Source: Mixta sp. Marseille-Q2659 (GTDB lineage Bacteria > Pseudomonadota > Gammaproteobacteria > Enterobacterales > Enterobacteriaceae). From it: 64,000 bases of DNA. Made by a program: the position numbers and the translations under genes. The first letter of the stretch is position 1. The number at the start of each line of letters is the position of its first letter. This document shows positions 28,878-39,125 of the stretch, one piece after another. A model generated the notes under the pieces. It was not told the origin of the DNA, did not search any database, and was given only the letters and a program-made list of their open reading frames with translations. The stretch is from assembly GCF_940807255.1 (NCBI RefSeq), contig NZ_CALNWY010000003.1, positions 151,234-215,233 on the forward strand. Direction: 5' to 3'.

Positions 28878-29887
28878 CAGTACAGATACTCCTGTACCAG
28901 CCGCTCGGCGGTTTTCAGCGCCATTAGCGCGCCGCCAAAACGCACGTTATCGGCCACCGACCAGAACTGCAGCAGCTCCGGGATGCCGTAATCGTTACGC
29001 AGACAGCCGACGTTCAGGTCGGCGTTGTCAGACGCATCGGTCACCTGCGTCGGATAGTCGTTCTCTTCTGACAACAGGATATCGTCGCAGCGCGACAGCT
29101 CATCGCGCGCCTCTTCCGCCGAGAGCGGACGCAGGCTTTCCAGATGCACAATCTGCGCATTGCCATAGAACACCGGCGCCTGCACGCTGCTGACCGCAAT
29201 CGGCAGCCCTTCGTCCTGAAGCACTTTACGCACCTGATCGACCAGGCGGCGTTCACTGGCGACGCTACCCTCACTATCCGGCAGCTGCGGCAGCACGTTA
29301 AATGCCAGCTGGCGGCCAAAGTGATGATCTTCGGCAGGCAGCCCGTTCAGCAGGCGCGCGCTTTCGCCCGCCAGCGAATCCACCGCCGCCTTGCCGTGCG
29401 CCGAGACCGACAGCAGATTGGTCACCTGCAGGCGACCGATACCCGCCTGATCGATCAGCGGCTTAATGGCGCTCAGCAGCTGGCTGGTCAGGCTGTCCGC
29501 TACGCTGATAATGTTGCGGTTGCGGTAGTCAGCCAGCACCTGCGGATTCACATCCGGCACCACCAGCGGCACATCCGGCTCCAGCGCAAACAGATCGCTG
29601 CTGTCGATCAGCAGACAACCGGCGCTGGCCGCTTCATCGGCGTAACGCGCCGAGGCCTCGCGACCGGCGACGAAAAAGGCCAGCTGCGCCTGCGCCCAGT
29701 CGAATTCACTGGCATCCTGCACGCGCAGCGACTGACCGGCAAAACGTACGCTTTCGCCGGCGCTGCGCTCGCTGGCCAGCAAATACATTTCACCAACCGG
29801 GAACTGGCGTTCGGCCAGCAACTCCAGTAAAGCGTTCCCTACTGCGCCTGTCGCGCCTAAAAGCGCAATATTCCAGCCGTCAGACAT
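28877..29887 (-). CDS. usg: Usg, aspartate-semialdehyde dehydrogenase-like protein
   Basis: 336 residues with the ASADH fold: N-terminal nucleotide motif [16 protein letters not shown] and a C-terminal dimerisation domain. At the place where true ASADHs carry the catalytic Cys (Asn-Cys-Ser/Thr), the chain reads [11 protein letters not shown], so the Cys appears to be missing and the protein is probably not a dehydrogenase. Located between pdxB and truA in enterics generally; the function is not established. Confidence 0.92.
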   Translation of the reverse strand: MSDGWNIALLGATGAVGNALLELLAERQFPVGEMYLLASERSAGESVRFAGQSLRVQDASEFDWAQAQLAFFVAGREASARYADEAASAGCLLIDSSDLFALEPDVPLVVPDVNPQVLADYRNRNIISVADSLTSQLLSAIKPLIDQAGIGRLQVTNLLSVSAHGKAAVDSLAGESARLLNGLPAEDHHFGRQLAFNVLPQLPDSEGSVASERRLVDQVRKVLQDEGLPIAVSSVQAPVFYGNAQIVHLESLRPLSAEEARDELSRCDDILLSEENDYPTQVTDASDNADLNVGCLRNDYGIPELLQFWSVADNVRFGGALMALKTAERLVQEYLY

Positions 29888-29922
29888 GTTGGTTTACTCC
29901 AGACAATGACATAAAAACAGAA

Positions 29923-29941
29923 GGCGGTGATATTCACCGCC
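29923..29941 (-). terminator. Hairpin between pdxB and usg
   Basis: GGCGGTGA/TCACCGCC 8-bp stem with a 3-base loop, then TTCTGTTTTTATG on the minus strand. Probably a partial terminator at the end of pdxB. Confidence 0.6.
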
Positions 29942-29991
29942 CGTTGATTCAGATTATTCCCCGCCGAAAGCCGCCGGAAAAATCATAAGGG

Positions 29992-31125
29992 TTATGCTGG
30001 CTGATGGACCGCGTTAAAGCCCAGCTTTTGCAGCAGCACCGCCGCATCGGCGTCATCGCACGCGACCCGCAGCGATGACCATTCGCGGCGCTCCATATAC
30101 TGCTTGCGCAGGCGGTCAAATTCGCCGGGCTGACCTGCGACTTTTCGTAGCGGCGCATCATCGCGGCGCACATCATACACCAGATGAGCCAGACGTTTTA
30201 GCGTTGGCTGATCGAGCGGCCCGTGCAGACTAATGCGGCCAAACTCCGGCGCGGGTAGCAACGTCTCCAGCGCAACCTGCTGCGGCTGGCCGAGAAAGCG
30301 CGTCCAGGCTTCAAAGACCTGCGTCGTACCGCGCGCCTTACCTTCCAGCGTATAGCCCGCAATGTGCGCGGTGCCGATATCCACGCGCGCCAGCAGTTCC
30401 ACGTTCAGATCCGGCTCCGGCTCCCAGACATCCAGCACGACACGCAAATCCTGACGCTGCTGTAATACGCGCAGCAGCGCCTGATTATCCACCACCGGCC
30501 CGCGGCAGGCATTAATCAGAATCGTGCCAGGCTTCAGCGCCTGCAACAGCGCTTCATCAGCCAGATGCAGCGTTTGATAAAGCCCGTCTTTATAGAGCGG
30601 CGTATGGAACGTCAGTATGTCCGCTTCCGCCACCAGCTTTTCCAGCGGCTGAAAATCTTCACGATCGCCACGATCGGCGCGCGGCGGATCGCACAGCAGC
30701 GTTTTAATGCCGAGCGCCTCCAGTCGTTTTTGCAGACGACCGCCGACATTGCCGACGCCGACAATCCCCACGGTGCGATCGGTCAGCTGAAAGCCGTCAC
30801 GCTCCGCCAGCATCAGCAGCGCGGAGAAAACATATTCAACCACGGCGATGGCGTTACAGCCCGGCGCGGCGGAAAAGCCGATGCCGGCACGCGCCAGAAA
30901 ATCCTCATCAACGTGATCGGTGCCGGCAGTGGCGGTACCGACAAACTTTATTGGCTTGTCGCTTAACAGCGCCTCATTCACTTTGGTGACCGAGCGCACC
31001 ATCAGCGCATCGGCATCCGCCAGTTCCGCGGTCGGAACCGGACGTCCGGGCACCGCGACCACCTCGCCGGTGCGGCTAAACAGCTCGCGGGCGTAAGGCA
31101 TATTTTCATCTACCAGAATTTTCAC
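29992..31125 (-). CDS. pdxB: Erythronate-4-phosphate dehydrogenase
   Basis: 377 residues (E. coli 378). Oxidises 4-phosphoerythronate with NAD+ in pyridoxal phosphate synthesis. D-isomer 2-hydroxyacid dehydrogenase fold: [17 protein letters not shown] motif, [41 protein letters not shown], then the PdxB-specific dimer domain ([20 protein letters not shown]). The start is GTG ([12 protein letters not shown]) with AGGAAAG upstream. Confidence 0.96.
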   Translation of the reverse strand: MKILVDENMPYARELFSRTGEVVAVPGRPVPTAELADADALMVRSVTKVNEALLSDKPIKFVGTATAGTDHVDEDFLARAGIGFSAAPGCNAIAVVEYVFSALLMLAERDGFQLTDRTVGIVGVGNVGGRLQKRLEALGIKTLLCDPPRADRGDREDFQPLEKLVAEADILTFHTPLYKDGLYQTLHLADEALLQALKPGTILINACRGPVVDNQALLRVLQQRQDLRVVLDVWEPEPDLNVELLARVDIGTAHIAGYTLEGKARGTTQVFEAWTRFLGQPQQVALETLLPAPEFGRISLHGPLDQPTLKRLAHLVYDVRRDDAPLRKVAGQPGEFDRLRKQYMERREWSSLRVACDDADAAVLLQKLGFNAVHQPA

Positions 31126-31186
31126 TACGGCTTTCCTGCATCAGCTGAAAAATTGTCGGCTATGTTGCCATATTCAAGAGCGGAAT

Positions 31187-31969
31187 TCATGCCGGCGGGT
31201 GCCGCGCCCGATAACGCTCCGGCGTGGTGCCTGCCTGTTGTTGAAACATCACGATTAGCGCGGAAGCGGAGCTGTAACCCAGCTCCAGTGCAATATCCTG
31301 TACCGACTTCCCCTGCTCCAACAGGGAAATAGCATGAAGAAAACGCAGGCGCTGACGCCATTCACTAAACGACATGCCAAGCTCGGCCTGGCAGCGTCGC
31401 GCCAGCGTACGTTCGGTGGTATAAACCTGCTGCGCCCACTGCGCTACGGTGCGGTTATCGCCAGGATTGCTTTCCAGCGCCTGCAATACCGGAGCCAGAT
31501 ATTTGTCATCGGACCGCGGCAAATAGCTCTCCTGAAACGGGGCGATTAACAGCTGGTCCAGCACCGCTTCACACAGACGCAAATCGGCCTCCGTCTGCGG
31601 CAGATAAAGTTGACGTACAGCGAAGTCGGCCATAATCGCTTTCACGATAGGCCCGGCCTGAATCAGGCAGGCGTGCTGCGGCATACCGCTACAGTATTCC
31701 GCGGCGACATTAAAGGTGAGCAGCCGGATATGCTTATGATTGTAGCTGGCATGCTGATGTTCAGGCGGGATCCAGACCGGAAACGCGGCAGGCGTTAGCA
31801 GGCGTTTGCCCTCTACCTCCATTTGCAGCACATTACCTTCGACAAAAATCAGCTGTCCCCAGCGATGACGATGCGGCAAATATTCCGTGCGGGCATTCGT
31901 TTCTTCATAACGCAGGAAAAAACGAAAATCGCTGGCGTGAACCGGTTCCTGATAAGCAAGCTGAACCAC
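31187..31969 (-). CDS. AraC-family regulator with N-terminal cupin
   Basis: 260 residues. An N-terminal cupin sensor (YLPHRHRWGQLIFVEGNVLQ; PVWIPPEHQHAS) and two C-terminal helix-turn-helix units (TERTLARRCQAELGMSFSEW; SVQDIALELGYSSASALIVM). Divergent from the EamA transporter gene with a 127-bp gap, so it likely controls that exporter. The gap contains a loose inverted pair TGTCCGGTT / AAACGGACA (1998-2053 of the 31-32 kb region, near 31999-32053). Not part of the E. coli locus. Confidence 0.88.
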   Translation of the reverse strand: MVQLAYQEPVHASDFRFFLRYEETNARTEYLPHRHRWGQLIFVEGNVLQMEVEGKRLLTPAAFPVWIPPEHQHASYNHKHIRLLTFNVAAEYCSGMPQHACLIQAGPIVKAIMADFAVRQLYLPQTEADLRLCEAVLDQLLIAPFQESYLPRSDDKYLAPVLQALESNPGDNRTVAQWAQQVYTTERTLARRCQAELGMSFSEWRQRLRFLHAISLLEQGKSVQDIALELGYSSASALIVMFQQQAGTTPERYRARHPPA

Positions 31970-32096
31970 AATATCTCCGGTTTGCGTGAGTGATAATCTG
32001 TCCGGTTGGGAATTAATTTTGTCTGATTTTAACTATCTGTCTTAAAACGGACAAGCGTACACTTCCCGCTTTCTCTGTAACATTAACGAAACCGTC

Positions 32097-32999
32097 ATGA
32101 GCTTTTTATTTCCCCTGTTTGCCGTGCTGATTTGGTCGGTTAACGCCATCGTCAGCAAACTTTCCGCTGGCGCGATCGATCCGGCGGCAATCTCCTTTTA
32201 CCGCTGGCTGCTGGCGCTGCTGGCGCTAACGCCGTTTGTGCTGCCCGCCGTCTGGCGCAACCGGCGTAAAGTGCTGAAGGTCTGGTGGAAGCTGCTGGTG
32301 CTGGGCCTGCTGGGCATGGTGCTGTATCAATGCCTGACCTATTACGCAGCGCACAGTGTCACCGCGCTATTTATGGGCATCCTGAACGCGCTGATTCCGC
32401 TGCTGACCGTCCTGCTGAGCGTCTTTATCCTGCGCGTCGCGCCGACGCTGGGCATTTTGCTGGGTACCCTGCTCTCTCTTAGCGGGCTGGTATGGCTGGT
32501 CAGCCAGGGCAATCCGGCTCAGCTACTGACGCACGGCCTGGGAACAGGTGAACTGATGATGTTTGCTGCTTCAACGTCATATGCGCTGTACGGCGTCCTG
32601 ACCAAACGCTGGGCCATTAGCCTGCCGGGTTGGCAGAGCCTTTACGTGCAGATCTTCTTTGGCGTGCTGCTGCTAACGCCGAACTTTCTCCATGCTCCCG
32701 ACGTCACGCTTAATGCGAATAATCTGCCGCTGGTGCTGTTCGCCGGTATTCCCGCCTCCATTATCGCGCCATTCCTGTGGATTCAGGGCGTGCTGCGGAT
32801 GGGCGCCAGTACCACCAGCATTTTTATGAATCTGGTGCCGATCTTTACCGCTATTATCGCCGTACTGTTTCTGCATGAAACGCTGCACAGCTACCACTTT
32901 ATCGGCGGCGGCATTACGCTGTTCGGCGTGATTGTGGCCCAGCGCCTGCGTATTCCGCTGGAAAGTTCACGACGAACGGCCAAAGATCCCACCGTCTGA
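32097..32999 (+). CDS. EamA/DMT-superfamily transporter
   Basis: 300 residues with about ten membrane segments and two EamA repeats (SFLFPLFAVLIWSVNAIVSK; GTGELMMFAASTSYALYGVL). Family members export amino acids, amines or metabolites; the cargo cannot be told from sequence. The pairing with a divergent AraC/cupin regulator is a common arrangement for inducible exporters. The basic tail ends in SSRRTAKDPTV. Confidence 0.88.
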   Translation: MSFLFPLFAVLIWSVNAIVSKLSAGAIDPAAISFYRWLLALLALTPFVLPAVWRNRRKVLKVWWKLLVLGLLGMVLYQCLTYYAAHSVTALFMGILNALIPLLTVLLSVFILRVAPTLGILLGTLLSLSGLVWLVSQGNPAQLLTHGLGTGELMMFAASTSYALYGVLTKRWAISLPGWQSLYVQIFFGVLLLTPNFLHAPDVTLNANNLPLVLFAGIPASIIAPFLWIQGVLRMGASTTSIFMNLVPIFTAIIAVLFLHETLHSYHFIGGGITLFGVIVAQRLRIPLESSRRTAKDPTV

Positions 33000-33189
33000 A
33001 ACGCGGCTTTTTTACCGACGTTTGGCGCGCTGTCGCCGGGCGTCGGCCCTGACCGCCGCAATGATGAATTTATCCTTCCTGAATGCGGCTTCGCCCCTAC
33101 ATTTTCCTCGCCGGGATTGCTATCATAGCGCCCTTCTCTGGTTTTCCGGCGCGCCCCGGATATTGACCCGCCGTTTTAAGGATTCCACC

Positions 33190-34224
33190 ATGCAGCCTCT
33201 TACTGGCCCCGGCGCGCCCCAGGGCGATCGCACAACTGTACCCGGCCAGCCACCTCGCGGCGGCACACCTGGCGAACAACCGCTCTCTCCGGCACAGCGC
33301 ACCACGCTGGAACGGCTGATTGTGCGCATTATGTCGCTCAGTACCTTAAAAGCGCCTGAACTGTGGGCCGGACTGCGACGCGAAGTGGGCGTAAGGAATG
33401 ATGCAGAGCTGCAGTCGCGCCATTTTCCCGCTGCCGAAAGCTTTCTTAATGGCAGGCTGACGCAGGTACAAAATAATCACTCCACTCGTCAACTGCTACA
33501 GCAGCTAACCGACCTGCTGCCGCAGGGCAATAATCGTCAGGCGGTGAGCGATTTTATTCGTCAGCAGTTTGGCCATACGGTTCTCAGCTCGTTGTCGCCG
33601 GATCAGCTGCGTCAGGTGCTGACGATGTTGCAGAACGGTCAGATGACCATTCCGCAGCCGCAGTTTACGCGCAACAGCGATCGCTCTCTGCTGCCGGCAG
33701 AGCATCAAACGTTGAATCAGCAGGTGGTTAAGCTGGCTGCGGCGACCGGTGAGCAATCCTCAGCGGTCTGGTCATCGGCGCTGAAGCTGGTCGGTCTGAA
33801 AAGCGGCGATCCTATCCCGTTACGCCACTTTCCGCTGCTGTCACAATATTTGCAGGTGCGCCAGACACTGAGCCAGCAACATGCGCCCACGCTGCATATG
33901 CTGGAGACGGCGCTGAAACACCCGCTGGATCGCGTTGAGCAGCAGATGCTGGAAGAGTACAGTCAGCAAAATTTCCAGGCGACGCCGCAGACGATCCTGA
34001 CCGCCGCGCAGGCGCAGGATCTGCTTAACCTGTTGTTTACGCGCCGCGCTGAACGCAGCGGCGAAAGCGAGACGCTGCGCTCCGCCAGCGACCTGAACCC
34101 GCAGCCGATTTATAATCCGCTGGTTCCCTGGCTGCCCGCGCCGCTGCAGCCGCTGGCCAACCGACCGGCGCTGGCCGCACTGATTGTGCTGCTGGCGATT
34201 GGCCTGCTCTGGCTACTGTTCTGA
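33190..34224 (+). CDS. flk: Flagella biosynthesis regulator Flk
   Basis: 344 residues (E. coli 331). A Pro/Gly-rich N-terminus (MQPLTGPGAPQGDRT), a soluble body with LPAEHQTLNQQVVKLAAATG and FPAAESFLNGRL as in Flk, and a single C-terminal membrane anchor (ALIVLLAIGLLWLLF). Flk couples P/L-ring completion to late flagellar gene export control in Salmonella. The start ATG at 33190 follows TAAGGA; the frame is open much further upstream, overlapping the EamA gene, but without similarity. Located after pdxB as in E. coli, with AraC/EamA inserted between. Confidence 0.88.
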   Translation: MQPLTGPGAPQGDRTTVPGQPPRGGTPGEQPLSPAQRTTLERLIVRIMSLSTLKAPELWAGLRREVGVRNDAELQSRHFPAAESFLNGRLTQVQNNHSTRQLLQQLTDLLPQGNNRQAVSDFIRQQFGHTVLSSLSPDQLRQVLTMLQNGQMTIPQPQFTRNSDRSLLPAEHQTLNQQVVKLAAATGEQSSAVWSSALKLVGLKSGDPIPLRHFPLLSQYLQVRQTLSQQHAPTLHMLETALKHPLDRVEQQMLEEYSQQNFQATPQTILTAAQAQDLLNLLFTRRAERSGESETLRSASDLNPQPIYNPLVPWLPAPLQPLANRPALAALIVLLAIGLLWLLF

Positions 34225-34680
34225 TTAACAGCCGCAGTCAGCGACGTTTTTCTGCTGCGGCCATTCGCCCGGCGCATCGCCCGTTACGACCGGATGACGA
34301 TCGCGCCGCCAAAAATCGAGCCCGCCAATCAATTCCTTAACGCGTAGCCCGGCGCACGCCAGTTTCCATGCCGCTTTGGTCGAACCGTTGCAGCCAATAC
34401 CATCGCAATAGGTAATATAAACCTTGCTGCGATCGAGGCGTGCCAGGCTTTCCGGCGTCATCTCCCGATGCGGAAAGCTGATCGCGCCGCAGATATGCCC
34501 CGCTTGCCAGGCCTGCACCGAACGCGCGTCGATCACCACGATTTCCGTGACGCCATTGGCTAAATCTTCAGCCACATCCCAGGCATCGGCGTAATAAGAG
34601 AGCTTGTGCGCCAGCCACTCGGCACTGGAGGCGGCATCGGGCGGGGGAAAAGCAAGAACGCTGGACATTATGGACATCAT
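34225..34680 (-). CDS. Rhodanese-like domain protein
   Basis: 151 residues, one rhodanese domain: VVIDARSVQAWQAGHICGAI, then the active-site loop YCDGIGCNGSTKAAWKLA with the catalytic Cys, then GLDFWRRDRHPV. The protein ends in ...VADCGC, an extra Cys pair that could bind metal or sulfur. No signal peptide, so cytosolic. Its stop abuts flk (convergent). It is divergent from the MocR regulator across an 84-bp gap that holds a perfect palindrome, suggesting control by that regulator. The sulfur acceptor is unknown. Several close Met codons leave the exact start uncertain (34668-34680). Confidence 0.85.
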   Translation of the reverse strand: MMSIMSSVLAFPPPDAASSAEWLAHKLSYYADAWDVAEDLANGVTEIVVIDARSVQAWQAGHICGAISFPHREMTPESLARLDRSKVYITYCDGIGCNGSTKAAWKLACAGLRVKELIGGLDFWRRDRHPVVTGDAPGEWPQQKNVADCGC

Positions 34681-34702
34681 CTTTCTCCGGTGGTTTTTCT
34701 GT

Positions 34703-34740
34703 CATCATACCGGCACTTCGGTATGATGGCTGATACCGAT
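34703..34740. promoter_or_regulatory. Palindromic operator between rhodanese and MocR genes
   Basis: CATCATACCG (34703-34712) and CGGTATGATG (34719-34728) form a perfect 10-bp inverted repeat with a 6-base spacer. A third ATACCG follows at 34734-34739. It is the likely binding site of the MocR protein, whose family often binds repeated half-sites. It could instead be a hairpin in the rhodanese leader. Confidence 0.55.
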
Positions 34741-34764
34741 TTTATCTTGCTGATAAGACCCATT

Positions 34765-36198
34765 ATGGCATCCCTTAGCGCCCGCATTTTAATGCTCTAC
34801 GCCGGGCAAACCGGCGCTACCCGCCGCGATCGTCTTTGCAGCGCCCTGCGTCAGACGATCGGCGAGGGCAGCCTGCCGCAGGGCAGCCGTCTGCCCTCTT
34901 CGCGCCTGCTGGCGGCGGAGCTGAAGCTGTCGCGCGTAACGGCAGAGGCGGCCTACAGCCAGCTGGAGAGCGAAGGCTATTTGCAGCGCCAAACCGGTAA
35001 AGGAACTTTCGTCGCGATAGCCCTGCGCCCTTCTCCCACCGGTAACGAGTGCGCATCGCTGCCCTTTATACCGTCGGCGCGCGCGGCAGCCGTGGTGGCC
35101 AGCGGCGCCTGTCAGGATCCACCGTTTCCTTATGCCTTTGCAGCAGGTTCACCGGAGTTGCGCGCTTTTCCGCACGATCTGTGGCGCAGGCTAACGGCGC
35201 GGCAGCAAAAGCTGCACGGCAGCGCGCTGATGCGTTACGGCGATCCGCAAGGCTGGCTACCGCTGCGCCAGGCCTTAAGCCTTTACCTGGCCCAGGCGCG
35301 CGGCGTGCGCTGTACGCCGGATCGGATCATCGTACTGACCAGTTCACAGCAGGCGTTACAGATGCTGTCGCTGTTATTGCTCGACAGTGGCGAGGAGGTC
35401 TGGATGGAAAATCCCGGCTATCCGGGCGCGCGACATGCGTTTCTCAGCGCCGGGGCACGCATTACCGGCGTGGCGGTTGATGAACAGGGCGCGATACCCA
35501 GGGAAGGCGCGCCGCGGTTGATCTACCTGACGCCTTCACATCATTATCCTGGCGGATCGGCGCTAAGTCTGGAGCGGCGGCTGGCCTGGCTGGCACTGGC
35601 GGAAAAGCAGCAGAGCTGGATTATTGAAGACGACTACGACAGCGAGTTCTGGTATGACGCACAGCCGATGCCAGCAATGCAGGGCCTGGCGCCGCAGCGC
35701 ACGCTCTATCTTGGCACCTTTTCCAAATCGCTGTTTCCTTCGTTGCGTCTCGCCTGGATGGTGGTACCGGAGCCGCTGGTTGAACCGCTGATCCGCTTAC
35801 GCAGCGTGATGGACGGGCACAGCGCGCAGCTGCCGCAGGCGGTGACCGCGGCATTTATCGAACAGGGACATTACGCGGCGCATCTGCGCTTGATGCGCCA
35901 GCTTTATCACAGCCGACGCGATTTACTGCTGGAGCGCCTTACATCACAGTTGATCGATCGGCTGCAGGTGCTGCCCTGCCGCGGCGGCCTGCAAATGACG
36001 GTTTTATTACGCGAGGGAAATGAAGCGGAGCTGACCGTGCGGGCGGCGCGCCAGCAGCTGTTGTTGCCGCGGCTGTCGCCCTGCTGGCTGGACGATAAGC
36101 CTGAACAACAGGGCTGGCTGCTCGGCTTTTCCGCGCTGGAACGCGCGGAAATAATTCACGGTGTCAATAAGCTGACGGCGCTTTTTCAGGATCGATAA
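34765..36198 (+). CDS. MocR/PdxR-type GntR regulator with aminotransferase domain
   Basis: 477 residues from the ATG at 34765. N-terminal GntR winged helix-turn-helix (QGSRLPSSRLLAAELKLSRV; TAEAAYSQLESEGYLQRQTG), a linker, then a fold-type I aminotransferase domain from about 120 with the PLP Lys in LGTFSKSLFPSLRLAW and IEDDYDSEFWYD. Such proteins use bound PLP as a sensor and often control pyridoxal, taurine/GABA or transport genes. The only divergent neighbour is the rhodanese gene. The effector is unknown. Confidence 0.9.
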   Translation: MASLSARILMLYAGQTGATRRDRLCSALRQTIGEGSLPQGSRLPSSRLLAAELKLSRVTAEAAYSQLESEGYLQRQTGKGTFVAIALRPSPTGNECASLPFIPSARAAAVVASGACQDPPFPYAFAAGSPELRAFPHDLWRRLTARQQKLHGSALMRYGDPQGWLPLRQALSLYLAQARGVRCTPDRIIVLTSSQQALQMLSLLLLDSGEEVWMENPGYPGARHAFLSAGARITGVAVDEQGAIPREGAPRLIYLTPSHHYPGGSALSLERRLAWLALAEKQQSWIIEDDYDSEFWYDAQPMPAMQGLAPQRTLYLGTFSKSLFPSLRLAWMVVPEPLVEPLIRLRSVMDGHSAQLPQAVTAAFIEQGHYAAHLRLMRQLYHSRRDLLLERLTSQLIDRLQVLPCRGGLQMTVLLREGNEAELTVRAARQQLLLPRLSPCWLDDKPEQQGWLLGFSALERAEIIHGVNKLTALFQDR

Positions 36199-36247
36199 AC
36201 GCCGTGCGGCCTTTGCTGGGTTGGCGCGCTATCAGCAACGACAACAT

Positions 36248-37423
36248 TCAAGCCTGGCGCGCCATCAACAGCGACAGCAGCATACCGAGCGCGGCGCAGA
36301 TCGCGGCGGCAAGATAGACCGAACCGTAGCCCAGCGAGGTCGCCAGCAGACCGGTCAATGGTCCGGTAATGCCGTAAGCAATATCCTGAAAGGCGGCAAA
36401 TCCGCCCAGCGCCGTACCGCGCACCTGCGGCGCCACGCGTTTCACCACCTCAACGCCGAGCGCCGGAAACACCAGCGAGCAACCGCAGCCGGTAAGCGCC
36501 GCGCCCGCCAGCGCCATCCAGCTGCTGGTGGCGAATCCCAATACCACTAAACCGGCGGCTTCAATAATCAGCGATACTACTGCGACGCGAATGCCGCCAA
36601 GGCGATCGGGCAGGCTGCCGAAAAAGATGCGCATCAGCACAAACGCGCCGCCGAAGGCGCTCAGGGTAAAGCCCGCGTTACCCCAGTGGCGCTCGGCAAA
36701 CCACAGCGAGGTAAAGGTGCCGATAGTCGCAAAACCAACGCCCTGTAACGCCAGCGCGCTGCCCGGCGATAAAATTTGCCCCACTACGCGCCACAGCGAA
36801 GGACGTTCACCGTGATGCGCCGGCACTGCCCGAATCCACAGATTCAACGCCAGCGACAGCAGCGGTAAAATAAGCGCGACGATGCCCAGCCCGCTAAAGC
36901 CCCAGCGCGCATGGATCCACAATCCCAGCGGCGCACCGGCCGCCAGCGCGCCATAAATTGCCATCCCGTTCCAGGACATCACCAGGCCGGATCGCTTCGG
37001 CCCAACCAGCCCCAATCCCCAGGTCAGGTTCCCTGTAAGCAGCAGGCTTTCGCCAAACCCCAGCAGCAGGCGTCCCACCACCAGCAGCGCAAATTTTCCC
37101 GCTGTCGGCAGCGTCAGCTGCGCTGCCAGCAAATAGGCAACGCCCACCAGCGCGATCGCCAGCATGCCCTGCTGTGTAGTGATTTTCGCCCCGTGCCGAT
37201 CGGCCCGTTTTCCGGCCAGCCCGCGCGTTAACAGCGTCGCTAAAAACTGGATCCCTACCGCCACGCCGACCATCACGTTGCTGTAGCCCAGCTCATGATG
37301 CACAAACAGCGGAATTACCGGCAGCGCCAGCCCAGCGGTGAGATAGGTTAAAAAGACAGCGAAAGAGGTGCAGGCAATCAGCGCCGTACCTTTGGAAGAA
37401 GAATTGATTGTCGTCTCGGACAT
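36248..37423 (-). CDS. yfcJ: MFS transporter YfcJ
   Basis: 391 residues (E. coli 392), twelve-segment major facilitator protein of the YhhS/YfcJ (arabinose-exporter-like) group. [20 protein letters not shown], the [16 protein letters not shown] loop (motif A-like) and [20 protein letters not shown] match E. coli YfcJ. The substrate is not known. It precedes fabB on the same strand order as in E. coli. Confidence 0.92.
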   Translation of the reverse strand: MSETTINSSSKGTALIACTSFAVFLTYLTAGLALPVIPLFVHHELGYSNVMVGVAVGIQFLATLLTRGLAGKRADRHGAKITTQQGMLAIALVGVAYLLAAQLTLPTAGKFALLVVGRLLLGFGESLLLTGNLTWGLGLVGPKRSGLVMSWNGMAIYGALAAGAPLGLWIHARWGFSGLGIVALILPLLSLALNLWIRAVPAHHGERPSLWRVVGQILSPGSALALQGVGFATIGTFTSLWFAERHWGNAGFTLSAFGGAFVLMRIFFGSLPDRLGGIRVAVVSLIIEAAGLVVLGFATSSWMALAGAALTGCGCSLVFPALGVEVVKRVAPQVRGTALGGFAAFQDIAYGITGPLTGLLATSLGYGSVYLAAAICAALGMLLSLLMARQA

Positions 37424-37511
37424 TCGTCACGGTTCTCCTGAATATTACGGGCGCATCCACCAAACGCGCCCACGGAGCCAGCGCAGCGCGCTGGAAGGGG
37501 GCGTTGGTTAA

Positions 37512-37525
37512 CGTAAACGCTTACG
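37512..37525. promoter_or_regulatory. LacI-family-like palindrome upstream of yfcJ
   Basis: The 325-base yfcJ/fabB gap holds no gene. CGTAAACGCTTACG (one mismatched pair, central CG) resembles PurR/GalR-type operators. CAATATC...GATATTG (37526-37544) is a second, adjacent 7-bp inverted repeat. Together they lie 90-120 bp before the yfcJ start. The regulator is unknown. Confidence 0.35.
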
Positions 37526-37712
37526 CAATATCATGACGATATTGTTAACTGATGATAAACGAGCCAGTCGCCGGTACAGCCCGACGACGGTGGGCAGTGT
37601 AATAGAGATATTCGTACTGCACCAATGGTCTGGGCGGATTTTTTGCCGCGACGGTCAGGAATGCGCACCGCCTCGCAAAAGAATCGAAAAACGGCGCTTT
37701 CAGATACAAAAA

Positions 37713-37732
37713 AGCCCGGCAAAAGCCGGGCT
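37713..37732 (-). terminator. Terminator after fabB
   Basis: AGCCCGGC-TTTT-GCCGGGCT stem followed by a T run on the minus strand, 16 bp after the fabB stop. Confidence 0.9.
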
Positions 37733-37748
37733 GATAATGTTAATGCGC

Positions 37749-38966
37749 TTACTGATATTTACGCATGGTCAGGGTGGCGTTGGTGCCACCAAAACCGAAG
37801 CTGTTGGACATCACGGTGGTCAGCTTGCGCTCGGTCGGTTCGGTAATGATATTCAATCCTTCCGCCGCCGGATCGCGCTCTTCAACATTGATGCTCGGTG
37901 CGATAAAGCCATGCTCCAGCATCAGCAGGCTGTAGATCGCTTCCTGTACGCCTGCAGCGCCCAGTGAGTGGCCGGTCATCGCTTTGGTCGCGGAAATAGC
38001 TGGCTGATCGTTACCAAACACTTCGCGAATCGCGCCCAGTTCTTTCACGTCGCCAACCGGCGTTGAGGTACCGTGCGTGTTGATGTAGTCGATCGGTGTA
38101 TCCACGCCCTGCATGGCCATCTTCATGCAACGCACCGCGCCTTCGCCAGACGGAGCAACCATGTCCGCACCGTCAGAAGTCGCGCCATAGCCGACGATCT
38201 CAGCGTAGATATGCGCGCCGCGCGCCAGTGCATGCTCCAGCTCTTCCACAACCACCATGCCACCGCCGCCAGCGATAACAAAACCGTCGCGATTGGCATC
38301 ATAGGTACGGGAGGCTTTTTCCGGCGTATCGTTATAGCGGGTTGACAGCGCGCCCATTGCATCGAATTCGCAAGCCATTTCCCAGCACAGCTCTTCGCCG
38401 CCACCAGCAAAAACGATGTCCTGTTTGCCCAGCTGGATCTGCTCTACCGCGTTACCGATACAGTGTGCGGAAGTGGCGCAGGCGGAGCTGATAGAGTAGT
38501 TAACGCCGTGAATCTTAAACGGCGTTGCCAGGCAGGCGGACACGCCGGAAGCCATCGCTTTGGTGACCACATACGGGCCTACCGCTTTCAGGCCGCGCGG
38601 GCTACGCATCGCGTCAGCGCCAAACACCTGGTAACGCGGAGAGCCGCCGCCAGAGCCGGCAATCAGGCCCACACGCGGATTATTCTGGTAAGTCTCGTCG
38701 CTCAGGCCCGCGTCTTTGATCGCTTCAGCCATTGAAAGGTAGGCATAAATGGACGCGTCACTCATAAAGCGCACGATTTTGCGATCGATGAGGCCGGTAG
38801 TATCGAGTTTAACGTTACCCCAGACGTGACTACGCATGCCGGAATCTTTCATCTCCTGAGAGAAGGTGATGCCGGAGCGACCTTCACGCAGAGATGCCAG
38901 GACTTCTTCCTGGTTGTTGCCAATGCTGGAAACGATCCCCAGGCCAGTAATCACTGCACGTTTCAT
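37749..38966 (-). CDS. fabB: Beta-ketoacyl-ACP synthase I
   Basis: 405 residues (E. coli 406). Condenses malonyl-ACP with acyl-ACP, and is required for unsaturated fatty-acid elongation. Cys-His-His active site: [33 protein letters not shown]. The ATG at 38966 ([14 protein letters not shown]) is the family start; a short in-frame extension upstream lies in the regulatory region. FadR- and FabR-like sites precede it. Confidence 0.97.
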   Translation of the reverse strand: MKRAVITGLGIVSSIGNNQEEVLASLREGRSGITFSQEMKDSGMRSHVWGNVKLDTTGLIDRKIVRFMSDASIYAYLSMAEAIKDAGLSDETYQNNPRVGLIAGSGGGSPRYQVFGADAMRSPRGLKAVGPYVVTKAMASGVSACLATPFKIHGVNYSISSACATSAHCIGNAVEQIQLGKQDIVFAGGGEELCWEMACEFDAMGALSTRYNDTPEKASRTYDANRDGFVIAGGGGMVVVEELEHALARGAHIYAEIVGYGATSDGADMVAPSGEGAVRCMKMAMQGVDTPIDYINTHGTSTPVGDVKELGAIREVFGNDQPAISATKAMTGHSLGAAGVQEAIYSLLMLEHGFIAPSINVEERDPAAEGLNIITEPTERKLTTVMSNSFGFGGTNATLTMRKYQ

Positions 38967-39012
38967 CAAAAATACCTCTTCCATCTCATAATTAGGATTT
39001 GACACGCACTCT

Positions 39013-39046
39013 AGCTTACACTTGTACGCCGAACAAGTCCGATCAG
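39013..39046 (-). promoter_or_regulatory. FadR and FabR sites of fabB
   Basis: On the minus strand CTGATCGGACTTGTTC (39031-39046) matches the FadR activator site of E. coli fabB, followed directly by GGCGTACAAGTGTAAGCT (39013-39030), a FabR-type palindrome. The order and spacing are as I recall for E. coli: FadR activates, FabR represses. Confidence 0.75.
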
Positions 39047-39125
39047 CAAAATTCCTGTGTAAATTTGCGTGATGTGACCGCTCTCGCTAAAATCGCGGCA
39101 CTGCCTGATAAGTGAGCCATTCCCG

